Positions 1-6,367 of a stretch of DNA of 30,080 nucleotides are shown piece by piece. The stretch covers positions 1 to 30,080 of the forward strand of contig DATKGW010000017.1 of assembly GCA_035510605.1 (NCBI GenBank). The letters are read 5' to 3'. Numbering within the stretch: the stretch's first letter is position 1; each line of letters starts with the position of its first letter. The DNA is from DATKGW01 sp035510605 (GTDB taxonomy: Bacteria > Patescibacteriota > Saccharimonadia > Saccharimonadales > CAIOMD01). The notes below the pieces were generated by a model. It ran no database searches. It was not told where the DNA came from and worked only from the letters and a program-made list of their open reading frames with translations. The translations under genes were made by a program, and so were the position numbers.

Positions 1-2103
1 CGATACCCAATGAATACCAAAACCGAAGTTTTGCTATACAACGCAGCTAGGTCACAATCGCTAGAAATAATCCGCCAAGCCCGCCAAGAAGGTGTCATCT
101 GTTTGTGTGATAGAAATTTTTTAACAACTCTGGGTATCCAATATTATGGCAGGGGTGATATACCTGATTACGATTCAATTAATAACATTATAAATTTTGC
201 AGTCGGCGATATGGTGCCTGATATTACAATAATATTAGACGCCCCAACGTCTGTTTTACGCGATCGGGCTCAATCACGAGGGCATGGTGAGCGGTTTGAT
301 AATCTGGATATTGAGTTTTTGGAACGAGTCAGAGCCGGTTATTTACTGGAGGCCAAAGCTCGAAATTATCCGGTTTTACTGGCAATTGACAGCCCCGAAA
401 AAATTCATGAGTTAATTTGGGACTACATCCATGGAAAACCTATAAAAGTAGCCGCCGATATGCAGCCAAGTCCAGTTAAAACTGCGGCTACGGACGAGCA
501 ACCCGTAGATAAAGTACCGTTACTCAAAAAAACTAAGAATGGCTACCGGATTACAGAAGCTGGCCGCGAATTCTTAAAGAATGCCGTCACAAATACAGAA
601 GGCAATATTTATGCTTTTAAACACACTTTTAACCCGTTGACTGCTGCAGCATCGATGGCCCGTTTAAGCCGTCGTTTTGATGACCTACGAATCACACTTT
701 TAGATGAATTTGCCATAAGCCCGGATGAAAATGCCGAGCTGCTAAAGAGAGTTATCACAGCTTATGGCGATGACTCGGTACAACAACTGATTGGCCAGCA
801 CTTGGTGGTGGAAGGTGCCAGCAACTTATTAACTAAAAGGTTGGAGTGGGGCAGGTTGGCAGCCTATTTGGAACAATCCACTCGCTATATTTACTACGAT
901 CAAAAAGACTATAACGGTAAATATAAGTATTATGTCCCTGAAAAATTGGATAAAAAAACAAAAAAACACTACACCGCCACTCTCGATACGATTTTTGATA
1001 AATATTCAGAGATGGTACACAAGGCTACCGATTATGTTCGAAACAATTCTGCTGTGACTAAAGCTGAACAAGACAGTGCTTGGATAAGCGCAACTAGGGC
1101 TCAAGCCTGCGATGCTGTTAGATCCGTGTTGCCAATAGCTACCAAATCTACCGTTGGCATATATGCATCCGGCCAGGCATTGGAAAGTCTAATAATGCAC
1201 CTCCTTGCCGATAATTTACCCGAAGCCCGTCAAACCGGCCTAAAAATACTCAAAGAATGCCGCAAAGTAATTCCTACATTTTTGGAACGAGCCGATAAGC
1301 CGGAACGAGGTGGTGCCATTATTGCTTATCAGGCCAATCGAAAAAAAGCCGTTCAAAAACTAGCTAATAAATACTTGCCCGGCAATAATGCTCCGACAAC
1401 AGAAGAAATAACCTTGCTAGATTATTATCCTCGCAATGAACTCGATATAGTACCGGAAATGCTTTACGAATACAGCAATTTACCGTTAGAAATCATTAAA
1501 AACGAAGTAGAAAGTTGGCCCTATAAACAAAAGTTAGCTGTCATGCAGGCTTATTTTGGGGAAAGATTAAACAGGCGACATAAACCAGGTAGGGCACTAG
1601 AAAAAGTCCAATATAGCTGGGATATAATGTGCGATTATGGCATTTTCCGCGACTTGCAGCGCCATCGTATGGTTGATGATTTGGAATGGCAACAACTGAC
1701 TCCGCGTTACGGCTATGAGATACCTCAATTGGTGGAACAAGCCGGTTTAGTCGAGCAATTTATAGATTGCTTCGATTTAAGCCTTGGGCTGTATAGTACC
1801 ATGCAAGCTGCCGGTTATGTGTTAGAAGCTCAATATGTAACCCTAATGGGCCATAAAATGCGCTGGAAGGTATCCTATAATGCCCGTGAAGCCTTTCATC
1901 TGCATGAACTTCGTACGGTACCGCAGGGCCATCCCGGTTATCGTAAATTGGTCGGAGCCATGCACGAAAAGCTTCTGAACGTACACCCGATAATCGGCGA
2001 AGCCATGAAATTTGTTAACCAAGAAGAAGATCCGGTATTAACCCGTCTGGCTGCCGAGCGATATACCCAGTACAAACTAAAAATCTTAGACAAAAAGCCT
2101 TAG
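1..2103 (+). CDS. Thymidylate kinase / duplicated ThyX-like fusion protein (5' end outside window)
   Basis: The frame is open to the window edge, so the start lies upstream; the methionine at position 10 is internal and the kinase P-loop must be off-window. Counting from that Met, residues 1-140 look like the rest of a thymidylate kinase: a DRN (DRY/DRF-like) motif near 34-36, an IILDAP strand at 74-79, then an Arg-rich lid. A linker at about 141-195 leads to two ThyX (Thy1) units. The first has YGDDSVQQL at 252-260 and WGRLAAYLEQSTRY at 280-293. The second has QRHR at 549-552 followed by LEWQQLTPRYGY. The family signature RHRxxSxNExSxR is only partly kept in each copy. The likely role is dTMP supply, by ThyX-type flavin-dependent methylation of dUMP and/or phosphorylation of dTMP, but whether either ThyX unit is catalytic is uncertain. 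The stop lies 4 nt from the convergent GGDEF gene. Confidence 0.8.
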   Translation, partial: RYPMNTKTEVLLYNAARSQSLEIIRQARQEGVICLCDRNFLTTLGIQYYGRGDIPDYDSINNIINFAVGDMVPDITIILDAPTSVLRDRAQSRGHGERFDNLDIEFLERVRAGYLLEAKARNYPVLLAIDSPEKIHELIWDYIHGKPIKVAADMQPSPVKTAATDEQPVDKVPLLKKTKNGYRITEAGREFLKNAVTNTEGNIYAFKHTFNPLTAAASMARLSRRFDDLRITLLDEFAISPDENAELLKRVITAYGDDSVQQLIGQHLVVEGASNLLTKRLEWGRLAAYLEQSTRYIYYDQKDYNGKYKYYVPEKLDKKTKKHYTATLDTIFDKYSEMVHKATDYVRNNSAVTKAEQDSAWISATRAQACDAVRSVLPIATKSTVGIYASGQALESLIMHLLADNLPEARQTGLKILKECRKVIPTFLERADKPERGGAIIAYQANRKKAVQKLANKYLPGNNAPTTEEITLLDYYPRNELDIVPEMLYEYSNLPLEIIKNEVESWPYKQKLAVMQAYFGERLNRRHKPGRALEKVQYSWDIMCDYGIFRDLQRHRMVDDLEWQQLTPRYGYEIPQLVEQAGLVEQFIDCFDLSLGLYSTMQAAGYVLEAQYVTLMGHKMRWKVSYNAREAFHLHELRTVPQGHPGYRKLVGAMHEKLLNVHPIIGEAMKFVNQEEDPVLTRLAAERYTQYKLKILDKKP

Positions 2104-2107
2104 TCTA

Positions 2108-2731
2108 TTATTCTTTATGAGTTTCTTTATCAATAAACATTTTACTATCAGCCTCTTTTATAACATCTTTAGCCGACTTGCATTTACATACTATAGTAAA
2201 ACCACTTGAAAAATTTACATAGCCGTCAAAAGCTAGTTGTACTTGTTGCCGGCACCTATCGACAAAGCTTTCTATAGCTCTGTGGATGTCAATGCCTTCT
2301 TTACTGTCAATATTCAACAATACGTAGAATTCATCGCCTTGGCCATATCTACGTCCAACAATATCACCAGTACCTCTCGTTTCGTTCCTGAAAACTTCAG
2401 CAATTATTTCTATAATAGTATCGCAACCATCATGCCCGAACTCTCGATTAAATCTGTCAGTTTCATCAACATCAATAAAGCCAAACACAGTTGTTTTAGA
2501 TACACTACGTCTATCTCTTACGACATGTTTTTTTAACTTTGGCATAAGCTTTGTGAGAAAATACCGATCGTTATATAGACCTGTTTGTTCGTCGAATAAA
2601 GAAGCATTTTCCTTTTCGATCAACTGTTTATTCTGTTGTTTGACTTTAACTAATGACGAAATCGCCAGATTTTCTAAATCTTCTCTGGTTAGAAAAGGTA
2701 TTACTTGTTCTAAGCTATCGAATTCTTCCAC
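2108..2731 (-). CDS. Small soluble GGDEF-domain protein (putative diguanylate cyclase)
   Basis: A 207-aa protein with a GTG start at 2731. A short helical, Lys/Glu-rich N-terminus (1-45) precedes a GGDEF domain. Visible landmarks are DEQTGLYNDRYFL near 48-59 (the DxLTGLxNR box), FIDVDETDRFNREFGHDG near 85-102 (metal-binding Asp and the FK..ND..GH helix) and RRYGQGDEF at 127-135. The active loop reads GQGDEF instead of GGDEF, one residue longer. No RxxD inhibitory site is in its usual register. There is no membrane segment or sensor domain. If active it would make c-di-GMP from two GTP; activity is uncertain because of the altered loop. No Shine-Dalgarno sits directly before the GTG, and the 110-nt leader is strongly structured (see 2732-2841). 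An upstream in-frame TGA excludes a longer protein. Confidence 0.8.
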   Translation of the reverse strand: MEEFDSLEQVIPFLTREDLENLAISSLVKVKQQNKQLIEKENASLFDEQTGLYNDRYFLTKLMPKLKKHVVRDRRSVSKTTVFGFIDVDETDRFNREFGHDGCDTIIEIIAEVFRNETRGTGDIVGRRYGQGDEFYVLLNIDSKEGIDIHRAIESFVDRCRQQVQLAFDGYVNFSSGFTIVCKCKSAKDVIKEADSKMFIDKETHKE

Positions 2732-2841
2732 AATTAAAAATCCCGGGATTACCCGGGCCTTTCACTCCTTAACTGCCCGGTTTCGCTACTAGCTCCTTGT
2801 TGCGCAAGCGACCAAATACGCACAACAAATCAATACTTACT
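2732..2841 (-). promoter_or_regulatory. Structured leader of the GGDEF gene, riboswitch/attenuator-like
   Basis: On the minus strand the leader can form a 10-bp stem TTGTTGTGCG/TGCGCAACAA (two G-U pairs). Its loop holds GGTCGCT, which can pair with the downstream AGCGAAACC as a pseudoknot with a two-base bulge. Further on, CCGGGC can pair with GCCCGG across a loop containing AAGGAG. The overlapping CCCGGG-TAAT-CCCGGG hairpin is followed by ATTTTT and ends about 10 nt before the GTG start. The last two hairpins exclude each other, as in a switch between antiterminator and terminator. No known riboswitch class was recognised by eye. That it is regulatory RNA is inference. Confidence 0.5.
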
Positions 2842-2847
2842 GGTACT

Positions 2848-2876
2848 ATTATGCATTATTTATTAAAATAATGCAA
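2848..2876 (-). promoter_or_regulatory. Promoter of the GGDEF gene
   Basis: On the minus strand TTGCAT (2876-2871) and CATAAT (2853-2848) are separated by 17 bp, placing the start of transcription near 2841. The -35 box is poor (3/6) and the -10 box is 5/6. The spacer overlaps the inverted repeat at 2852-2875. Confidence 0.4.
2852..2875. repeat. Palindromic operator-like site between divergent promoters
   Basis: TGCATTATTT-N4-AAATAATGCA is a perfect 10-bp inverted repeat with a 4-nt spacer. It covers the spacer of the GGDEF promoter and ends 10 bp before the rplJ -35 box. Symmetry and position suggest a binding site for a dimeric regulator; no regulator is identified. Confidence 0.45.
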
Positions 2877-2884
2877 GTTTTTTG

Positions 2885-2913
2885 TTGACTTCTTTATCTG
2901 TTTGTAATAGAAT
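2885..2913 (+). promoter_or_regulatory. Promoter of rplJ-rplL
   Basis: TTGACT (2885-2890) and TAGAAT (2908-2913) with 17-bp spacing form a good sigma70-type promoter; transcription should begin near 2920, at the 5' edge of the L10 leader. Confidence 0.75.
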
Positions 2914-2919
2914 TTAACG

Positions 2920-3083
2920 GATTGCCAGAGACAGCGACGGCTATAAAAAGCTTGATAATGTCGCCTAGGTATAAGACTTAAGTTTTATATGTCTTTGGTA
3001 AAAAACCAGAGGCTTTTTTAGTTTAAGGTAAGTACGTTCAAAATCTGGTCGATAAACAATTAGTTAACTATAAGGATGTATGT
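2920..3083 (+). ncRNA. Ribosomal protein L10 leader with attenuator
   Basis: The leader holds AGAGACAGCGACGGC (about 2926-2940) and, after a variable hairpin, GTCGCCTAGGT (about 2960-2970). These match from memory the AGACAG / CCUAGG internal-loop arrangement bound by the L10(L12) complex in rplJ leaders. It is followed by a hairpin CTTTGG...CCAGAG (2993-3011, one G-U pair) and a T-rich run, ending before the Shine-Dalgarno. This fits autogenous control by L10 with premature termination, as known for Bacillus-type L10 leaders. A covariance-model search was not possible. Confidence 0.65.
2992..3020 (+). terminator. Attenuator hairpin in the L10 leader
   Basis: CTTTGG-TAAAAAA-CCAGAG forms a 6-bp stem followed by GCTTTTTTAG, an intrinsic terminator located inside the leader, about 65 nt before the rplJ start. 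It should set how many transcripts reach rplJ. Confidence 0.6.
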
Positions 3084-3611
3084 ATGGCTTTAAGTAAAGA
3101 TCAAAAAGCTGCTGTAGTTGCCGAAGTAGCCGATTTGCTGGAAAAATCTAAAATGACTGTAGTTGCTCAATATAAAGGAGTAAACGTCAAGTCAATGCAG
3201 GCCTTACGCAAATCAGCTCGCGATAACGGCACAGTGGTTAGAGTAGTCAAAAACCGCCTGGTAATCCAAGCCCTAAAAAACGTTGACAAACTTAAAAATG
3301 CTGATATTGGTTCCTTGAAAGAGCAGCTTATATACGCTTTTAACGCAGATGACGAAGTGGCCTCGGCCCAAGCCTTGGCAAATTTTGCTAAAACCGAAAC
3401 CAATCTGCAATTTGTCGGAGCATTTACTGATGATGGTGTATTTATGAGCGTCGAAGATGTAAAAGCACTGGCTAGCTTGCCAAGTAAAGAGCAGCTTAAA
3501 GGTCAACTTGTGGGCCTATTTGCCGCACCACTCAGCGGGTTTGTAAATGTATTATCCGGTAATATCCGTGGCATTTTAAATGTTTTAAATGCCAGGGTTC
3601 AAAGTTTGTGA
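3084..3611 (+). CDS. rplJ: 50S ribosomal protein L10
   Basis: A 175-aa protein of the L10 family. The N-terminal part (MALSKDQKAAVVAEVADLL, then VAQYKGVNV and the basic KNRLVIQAL region) is the rRNA/L11-binding domain of L10. The C-terminal helix (about 140-175) is where L7/L12 dimers dock. L10 anchors the L7/L12 stalk on the large ribosomal subunit, which recruits translation factors. AAGGA (3072-3076) lies 7 nt before the ATG, supporting this start over nearby out-of-frame ATGs. It is followed by rplL after 30 nt in one transcription unit, and is probably autoregulated through the leader upstream. Confidence 0.97.
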   Translation: MALSKDQKAAVVAEVADLLEKSKMTVVAQYKGVNVKSMQALRKSARDNGTVVRVVKNRLVIQALKNVDKLKNADIGSLKEQLIYAFNADDEVASAQALANFAKTETNLQFVGAFTDDGVFMSVEDVKALASLPSKEQLKGQLVGLFAAPLSGFVNVLSGNIRGILNVLNARVQSL

Positions 3612-3641
3612 TATTAAATTAAGTAAATTTAGGAGAATAAT

Positions 3642-4052
3642 ATGGCTGATAAAGAAGTAAAAGTCGAAATACCGAAAGAGTTTGAAAAACTGGTGGTTGA
3701 GCTCGATAAAATGAGCGCCCTAGAAATCAGTAAGTTCGTAAAATTTCTAGAGGAATACTGGGGTGTGAGTGCCGCTGCTCCGGCAGTAACTGTTGCCGCA
3801 CCGGCAAACGGCGGAGAAGCTGCCCCGGCAGCCGAAGAAAAGAGTGAATTTGACGTTATATTAAAGGACGCCGGCGCTCAAAAAGTTGCTATCATCAAAG
3901 CTGTTAAAGAGATCACCGGTCTAGGACTTGGTGAAGCTAAAGCTTTAGCTGATGCAGCTCCAAAAACAATTCTTGAAAAAGCTAAAAAAGAAGATGCCGA
4001 AGCCGCCAAAAAAGCTCTAGAAGAGGCTGGTGGTACTGTTGAACTTGCTTAA
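3642..4052 (+). CDS. rplL: 50S ribosomal protein L7/L12
   Basis: A 136-aa L7/L12. The N-terminal dimerisation helix region (about 10-45, ALEISKFVKFLEEYWGV) is followed by an Ala/Pro/Gly-rich hinge (46-65). The conserved C-terminal domain has EFDVILKDAGAQKVAIIKAV and ITGLGLGEAKALADAAPKTI, which contact elongation factors. The protein forms the flexible ribosomal stalk on L10. AGGAGA sits 8 nt before the ATG. It is slightly longer than the usual 120-130 aa because of N-terminal residues. The strong terminator at 4073-4104 ends the unit. Confidence 0.97.
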   Translation: MADKEVKVEIPKEFEKLVVELDKMSALEISKFVKFLEEYWGVSAAAPAVTVAAPANGGEAAPAAEEKSEFDVILKDAGAQKVAIIKAVKEITGLGLGEAKALADAAPKTILEKAKKEDAEAAKKALEEAGGTVELA

Positions 4053-4072
4053 ATTAAGCAATCAATGTAATT

Positions 4073-4104
4073 AACCACCTGTAAATATACGGGTGGTTTT
4101 TTAT
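4073..4104 (+). terminator. Intrinsic terminator after rplL
   Basis: ACCACCTGT-AAATAT-ACGGGTGGT forms a 9-bp stem (one G-U pair) followed by TTTTTTATTTT. Confidence 0.9.
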
Positions 4105-4128
4105 TTTAATAAATCAAGGGTAAAATGG

Positions 4129-4157
4129 TTGACTTTTCCACAGGCGTTGTATATTAT
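4129..4157 (+). promoter_or_regulatory. Promoter of the 4241 gene
   Basis: TTGACT (4129-4134) and TATTAT (4152-4157) are 17 bp apart. An overlapping TATATT at 4150 gives a 15-bp alternative. The predicted 5' leader is about 75 nt; no clear structure is seen in it. Confidence 0.6.
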
Positions 4158-4240
4158 TATTGCGATTAATGCGGGTGACGTGTTAGCGTTAGGATAGTAT
4201 AAGATATATTTATTGGTTAAACAAACACTGAGGTTGAGAC

Positions 4241-4750
4241 ATGGCAGACGTTCCAGAGAAACAGATTAAACGACTCAGAGCCTTAATATCGGAGGCTGAG
4301 ACAAACTTAGCAGCAGCTAAAGAGTTACTGGTGAGTTTGGTCGGAGAAGACCCGGTAGTAACCGCTACTGCCCGTGAAAATATCTCTGGTAAAGTACTCG
4401 AAGGTGTTTTTGATGGCCAAAATATGGTTGGTTCAGATGGTAAAACCTATCCTGTACCGGCCAACTATGCCAGCAAGTCCAAATTAGTACAAGGTGATAT
4501 TTTAAAATTGACTATTGGCGACGACGGTGCCTTTTTGTATAAACAAATCGGGCCGATACCACGCAAACAGGTTGTCGGTGTTCTGACACAAAAAGAAGGC
4601 CATTATTTTGTAGAAATCGGCGACAAAGCTTATCGGGTGCTTTTGGCCAGTGTGACATATTTCAAAGCCAAACCCGGTGATCAAATTAGTGTTAATATTC
4701 CAGAAGACGACACCGATGCCGAATGGGCTGCTATAGAAGCTGCTTTATAA
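4241..4750 (+). CDS. Uncharacterised soluble protein with N-terminal coiled coil
   Basis: A 169-aa protein not recognised as a named family. Residues 5-33 form an amphipathic helix or coiled coil rich in Ala/Glu/Leu. From about 45 to 150 the pattern is beta-strand-like, with many Gly and alternating hydrophobic residues (GKVLEGVFDGQNMVGSDGKTYPVP, then GDILKLTIGDDGAFLYKQIGP and HYFVEIGDKAYRVLLASVTYF). This may be two small barrel-like units. The C-terminus is acidic. There is no signal peptide or membrane segment. AGGTTGAG precedes the ATG by a few bases. It has its own promoter and terminator, so it is a monocistronic gene between the ribosomal-stalk genes and dnaX. Its regular composition and strong signals suggest a well-expressed core gene of the lineage, but its function is unknown. 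Confidence 0.85.
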   Translation: MADVPEKQIKRLRALISEAETNLAAAKELLVSLVGEDPVVTATARENISGKVLEGVFDGQNMVGSDGKTYPVPANYASKSKLVQGDILKLTIGDDGAFLYKQIGPIPRKQVVGVLTQKEGHYFVEIGDKAYRVLLASVTYFKAKPGDQISVNIPEDDTDAEWAAIEAAL

Positions 4751-4770
4751 GTAATATTAATAATCCATAT

Positions 4771-4803
4771 AAGACCTTAAATCCCGTCCTTAAGGTCTTT
4801 TTT
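4771..4803 (+). terminator. Intrinsic terminator after the 4241 gene
   Basis: AAGACCTTAA (4771-4780), a 9-nt loop, then TTAAGGTCTT (4790-4799) form a perfect 10-bp stem followed by a T run. Confidence 0.93.
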
Positions 4804-4846
4804 ATTTTATCCAACAATTTTTGTCGCATTCCTGTAGTAACTACAA

Positions 4847-4875
4847 CAGACAAGCTCAAGCTGGCAGTTTATACT
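4847..4875 (+). promoter_or_regulatory. Possible promoter of dnaX-dnaB
   Basis: CAGACA (4847-4852) and TATACT (4870-4875) are 17 bp apart. The -10 is good and the -35 is moderate (4/6). The leader would be about 17 nt and contain AAGGGG before the GTG. Confidence 0.4.
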
Positions 4876-4898
4876 AAGTTGTAATAAGGGGTAAATAA

Positions 4899-6362
4899 GT
4901 GGGTCAGGCGTTATATAGAAAATACCGCTCCAAAAAACTTGATGATATTGTCGGCCAAAAACCGATTGTAACTGCACTGGCTAACGCTTTGAAAAACGGC
5001 CAGATTAGTCATGCATATCTATTTACCGGCCCCCGTGGAGTCGGCAAAACCAGTATCGCCAGAATATTGGCCCATGAAATAAATAATATCCCTTATATAA
5101 ATGATGAAATGCCCATAGATATCATCGAGATTGATGCTGCCAGCAATCGCCGAATTGACGAAATTAGGGATTTACGCGATAAAGTCAGGATTGCCCCGGT
5201 CAGCGCCAAGTTCAAGGTTTATATAATTGACGAAGTCCATATGCTGACCCGCGAAGCTTTTAATGCGCTGCTCAAGACTCTGGAGGAGCCGCCAGCCCAT
5301 GTAATCTTTATTTTAGCCACAACCGAGGCTCATAAATTACCCGAAACCATTATTTCTCGCACCCAGCGTTACAATTTTAAGTTAGCTAGCCCAGAAGAAG
5401 TTATTAATCATCTTCGTAAAATTGCTACCCAAGAAAAAATAACCATAGATGATGCTTCTTTAGAGATGATTGCCACCCATAGTGGCGGTAGTATGCGTGA
5501 TGCTTTGAGCCTGCTTGACCAAATCCGTCATAGTGCCAGCAATATTGACGTTAGCTTGGTAAGGCAAAATTTTGGTTTGCCGCCAGCTGATCTAATATTA
5601 AAATTATTAGACGCTATAAAAAGCAGAGAGTACCGATTAATCGTCAGTCAGTTGCAGCAAGCCCGTGACGATAGTACATCGGCAACATTAATTGCCGAGC
5701 AACTGATTCAAAAAATCCGTGAAGCTATGATGGCTCAAAAACCGTTTTTACCATTGAAAAATTCAGTTGAGCTAGTTCAGTCATTATTGGAAGTCGAAAC
5801 CAGTAACCGTCCGGATGTGCAGTTAGAAATTGTCTTAATTAGTGCCCAGCAAAATTTATCGGAAAACAAAAAGTCAATAATTTCAGAGGCTCATTTTCAA
5901 GATATAGAACCGCCGCTTACGATATCGGCTATACCAAAAAAGCTAAAAATATTATCGACCGATAAAACTGCAACCATTAGCCAAAAAGCAGAGGCAACAC
6001 AAATAGAGCTTTCAGCCGAAGTATGGTCTAAGGCTCTTGCCAAAATTCGGCAATCACACAATACCATTTACGGAATTTTGCGGATGGCAGAACCAGATTT
6101 TGACCAAATCAAAAACAACCTTTTTATCTTGAAATTCAATTTTCCATTTCATCAAAAACGTATCAACGAAACACGTAATAAACAGGTTATCATCAGCACT
6201 TTGGCTAGTTTGGGTGTTACTGGTTACAAACTGTCTTGTGAGTTATCACCCAAAGATCAACCTGCCATCAGACCAATTAAAAATGATCCACCACCAGAAC
6301 AAGCCAATAATCCGATTGAGCAAATTCGTAACGTCTTTGGTAGTGCAGAGGTGCTAGAATAA
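4899..6362 (+). CDS. dnaX: DNA polymerase III subunit gamma/tau, zinc-module-less
   Basis: A 487-aa AAA+ clamp-loader ATPase. The Walker A GPRGVGKT is at 44-51, the Walker B box IIDEVH at 109-114, and the sensor-1 region ATTEAHKLPETIISR at 140-154; FDEL-like lid helices follow. The C-terminal 250 residues diverge and should bind the other clamp-loader and polymerase subunits. It loads the sliding clamp at the replication fork. Bacterial DnaX normally has a four-cysteine zinc module just after Walker A; here residues 52-78 contain no Cys and are shortened (HEINNIPYINDEMPIDIIEIDAAS). The GTG start is supported by AAGGGG (4886-4891). dnaB follows after 5 nt, so the two replication genes are likely co-transcribed. 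Confidence 0.95.
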   Translation: MGQALYRKYRSKKLDDIVGQKPIVTALANALKNGQISHAYLFTGPRGVGKTSIARILAHEINNIPYINDEMPIDIIEIDAASNRRIDEIRDLRDKVRIAPVSAKFKVYIIDEVHMLTREAFNALLKTLEEPPAHVIFILATTEAHKLPETIISRTQRYNFKLASPEEVINHLRKIATQEKITIDDASLEMIATHSGGSMRDALSLLDQIRHSASNIDVSLVRQNFGLPPADLILKLLDAIKSREYRLIVSQLQQARDDSTSATLIAEQLIQKIREAMMAQKPFLPLKNSVELVQSLLEVETSNRPDVQLEIVLISAQQNLSENKKSIISEAHFQDIEPPLTISAIPKKLKILSTDKTATISQKAEATQIELSAEVWSKALAKIRQSHNTIYGILRMAEPDFDQIKNNLFILKFNFPFHQKRINETRNKQVIISTLASLGVTGYKLSCELSPKDQPAIRPIKNDPPPEQANNPIEQIRNVFGSAEVLE

Positions 6363-6367
6363 TAACC

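Noticed and set aside
2237..2792. Plus-strand frames of 99 and 79 aa over the GGDEF gene
   Set aside because: They are antisense to a recognisable GGDEF domain and have no domain features or ribosome-binding sites.
2732..2841. c-di-GMP (GEMM-I) riboswitch before the GGDEF gene
   Set aside because: The conserved GCAAA and ACGCAAAG segments and the GAAA-capped stem arrangement are absent, so only an unclassified structured leader is claimed.
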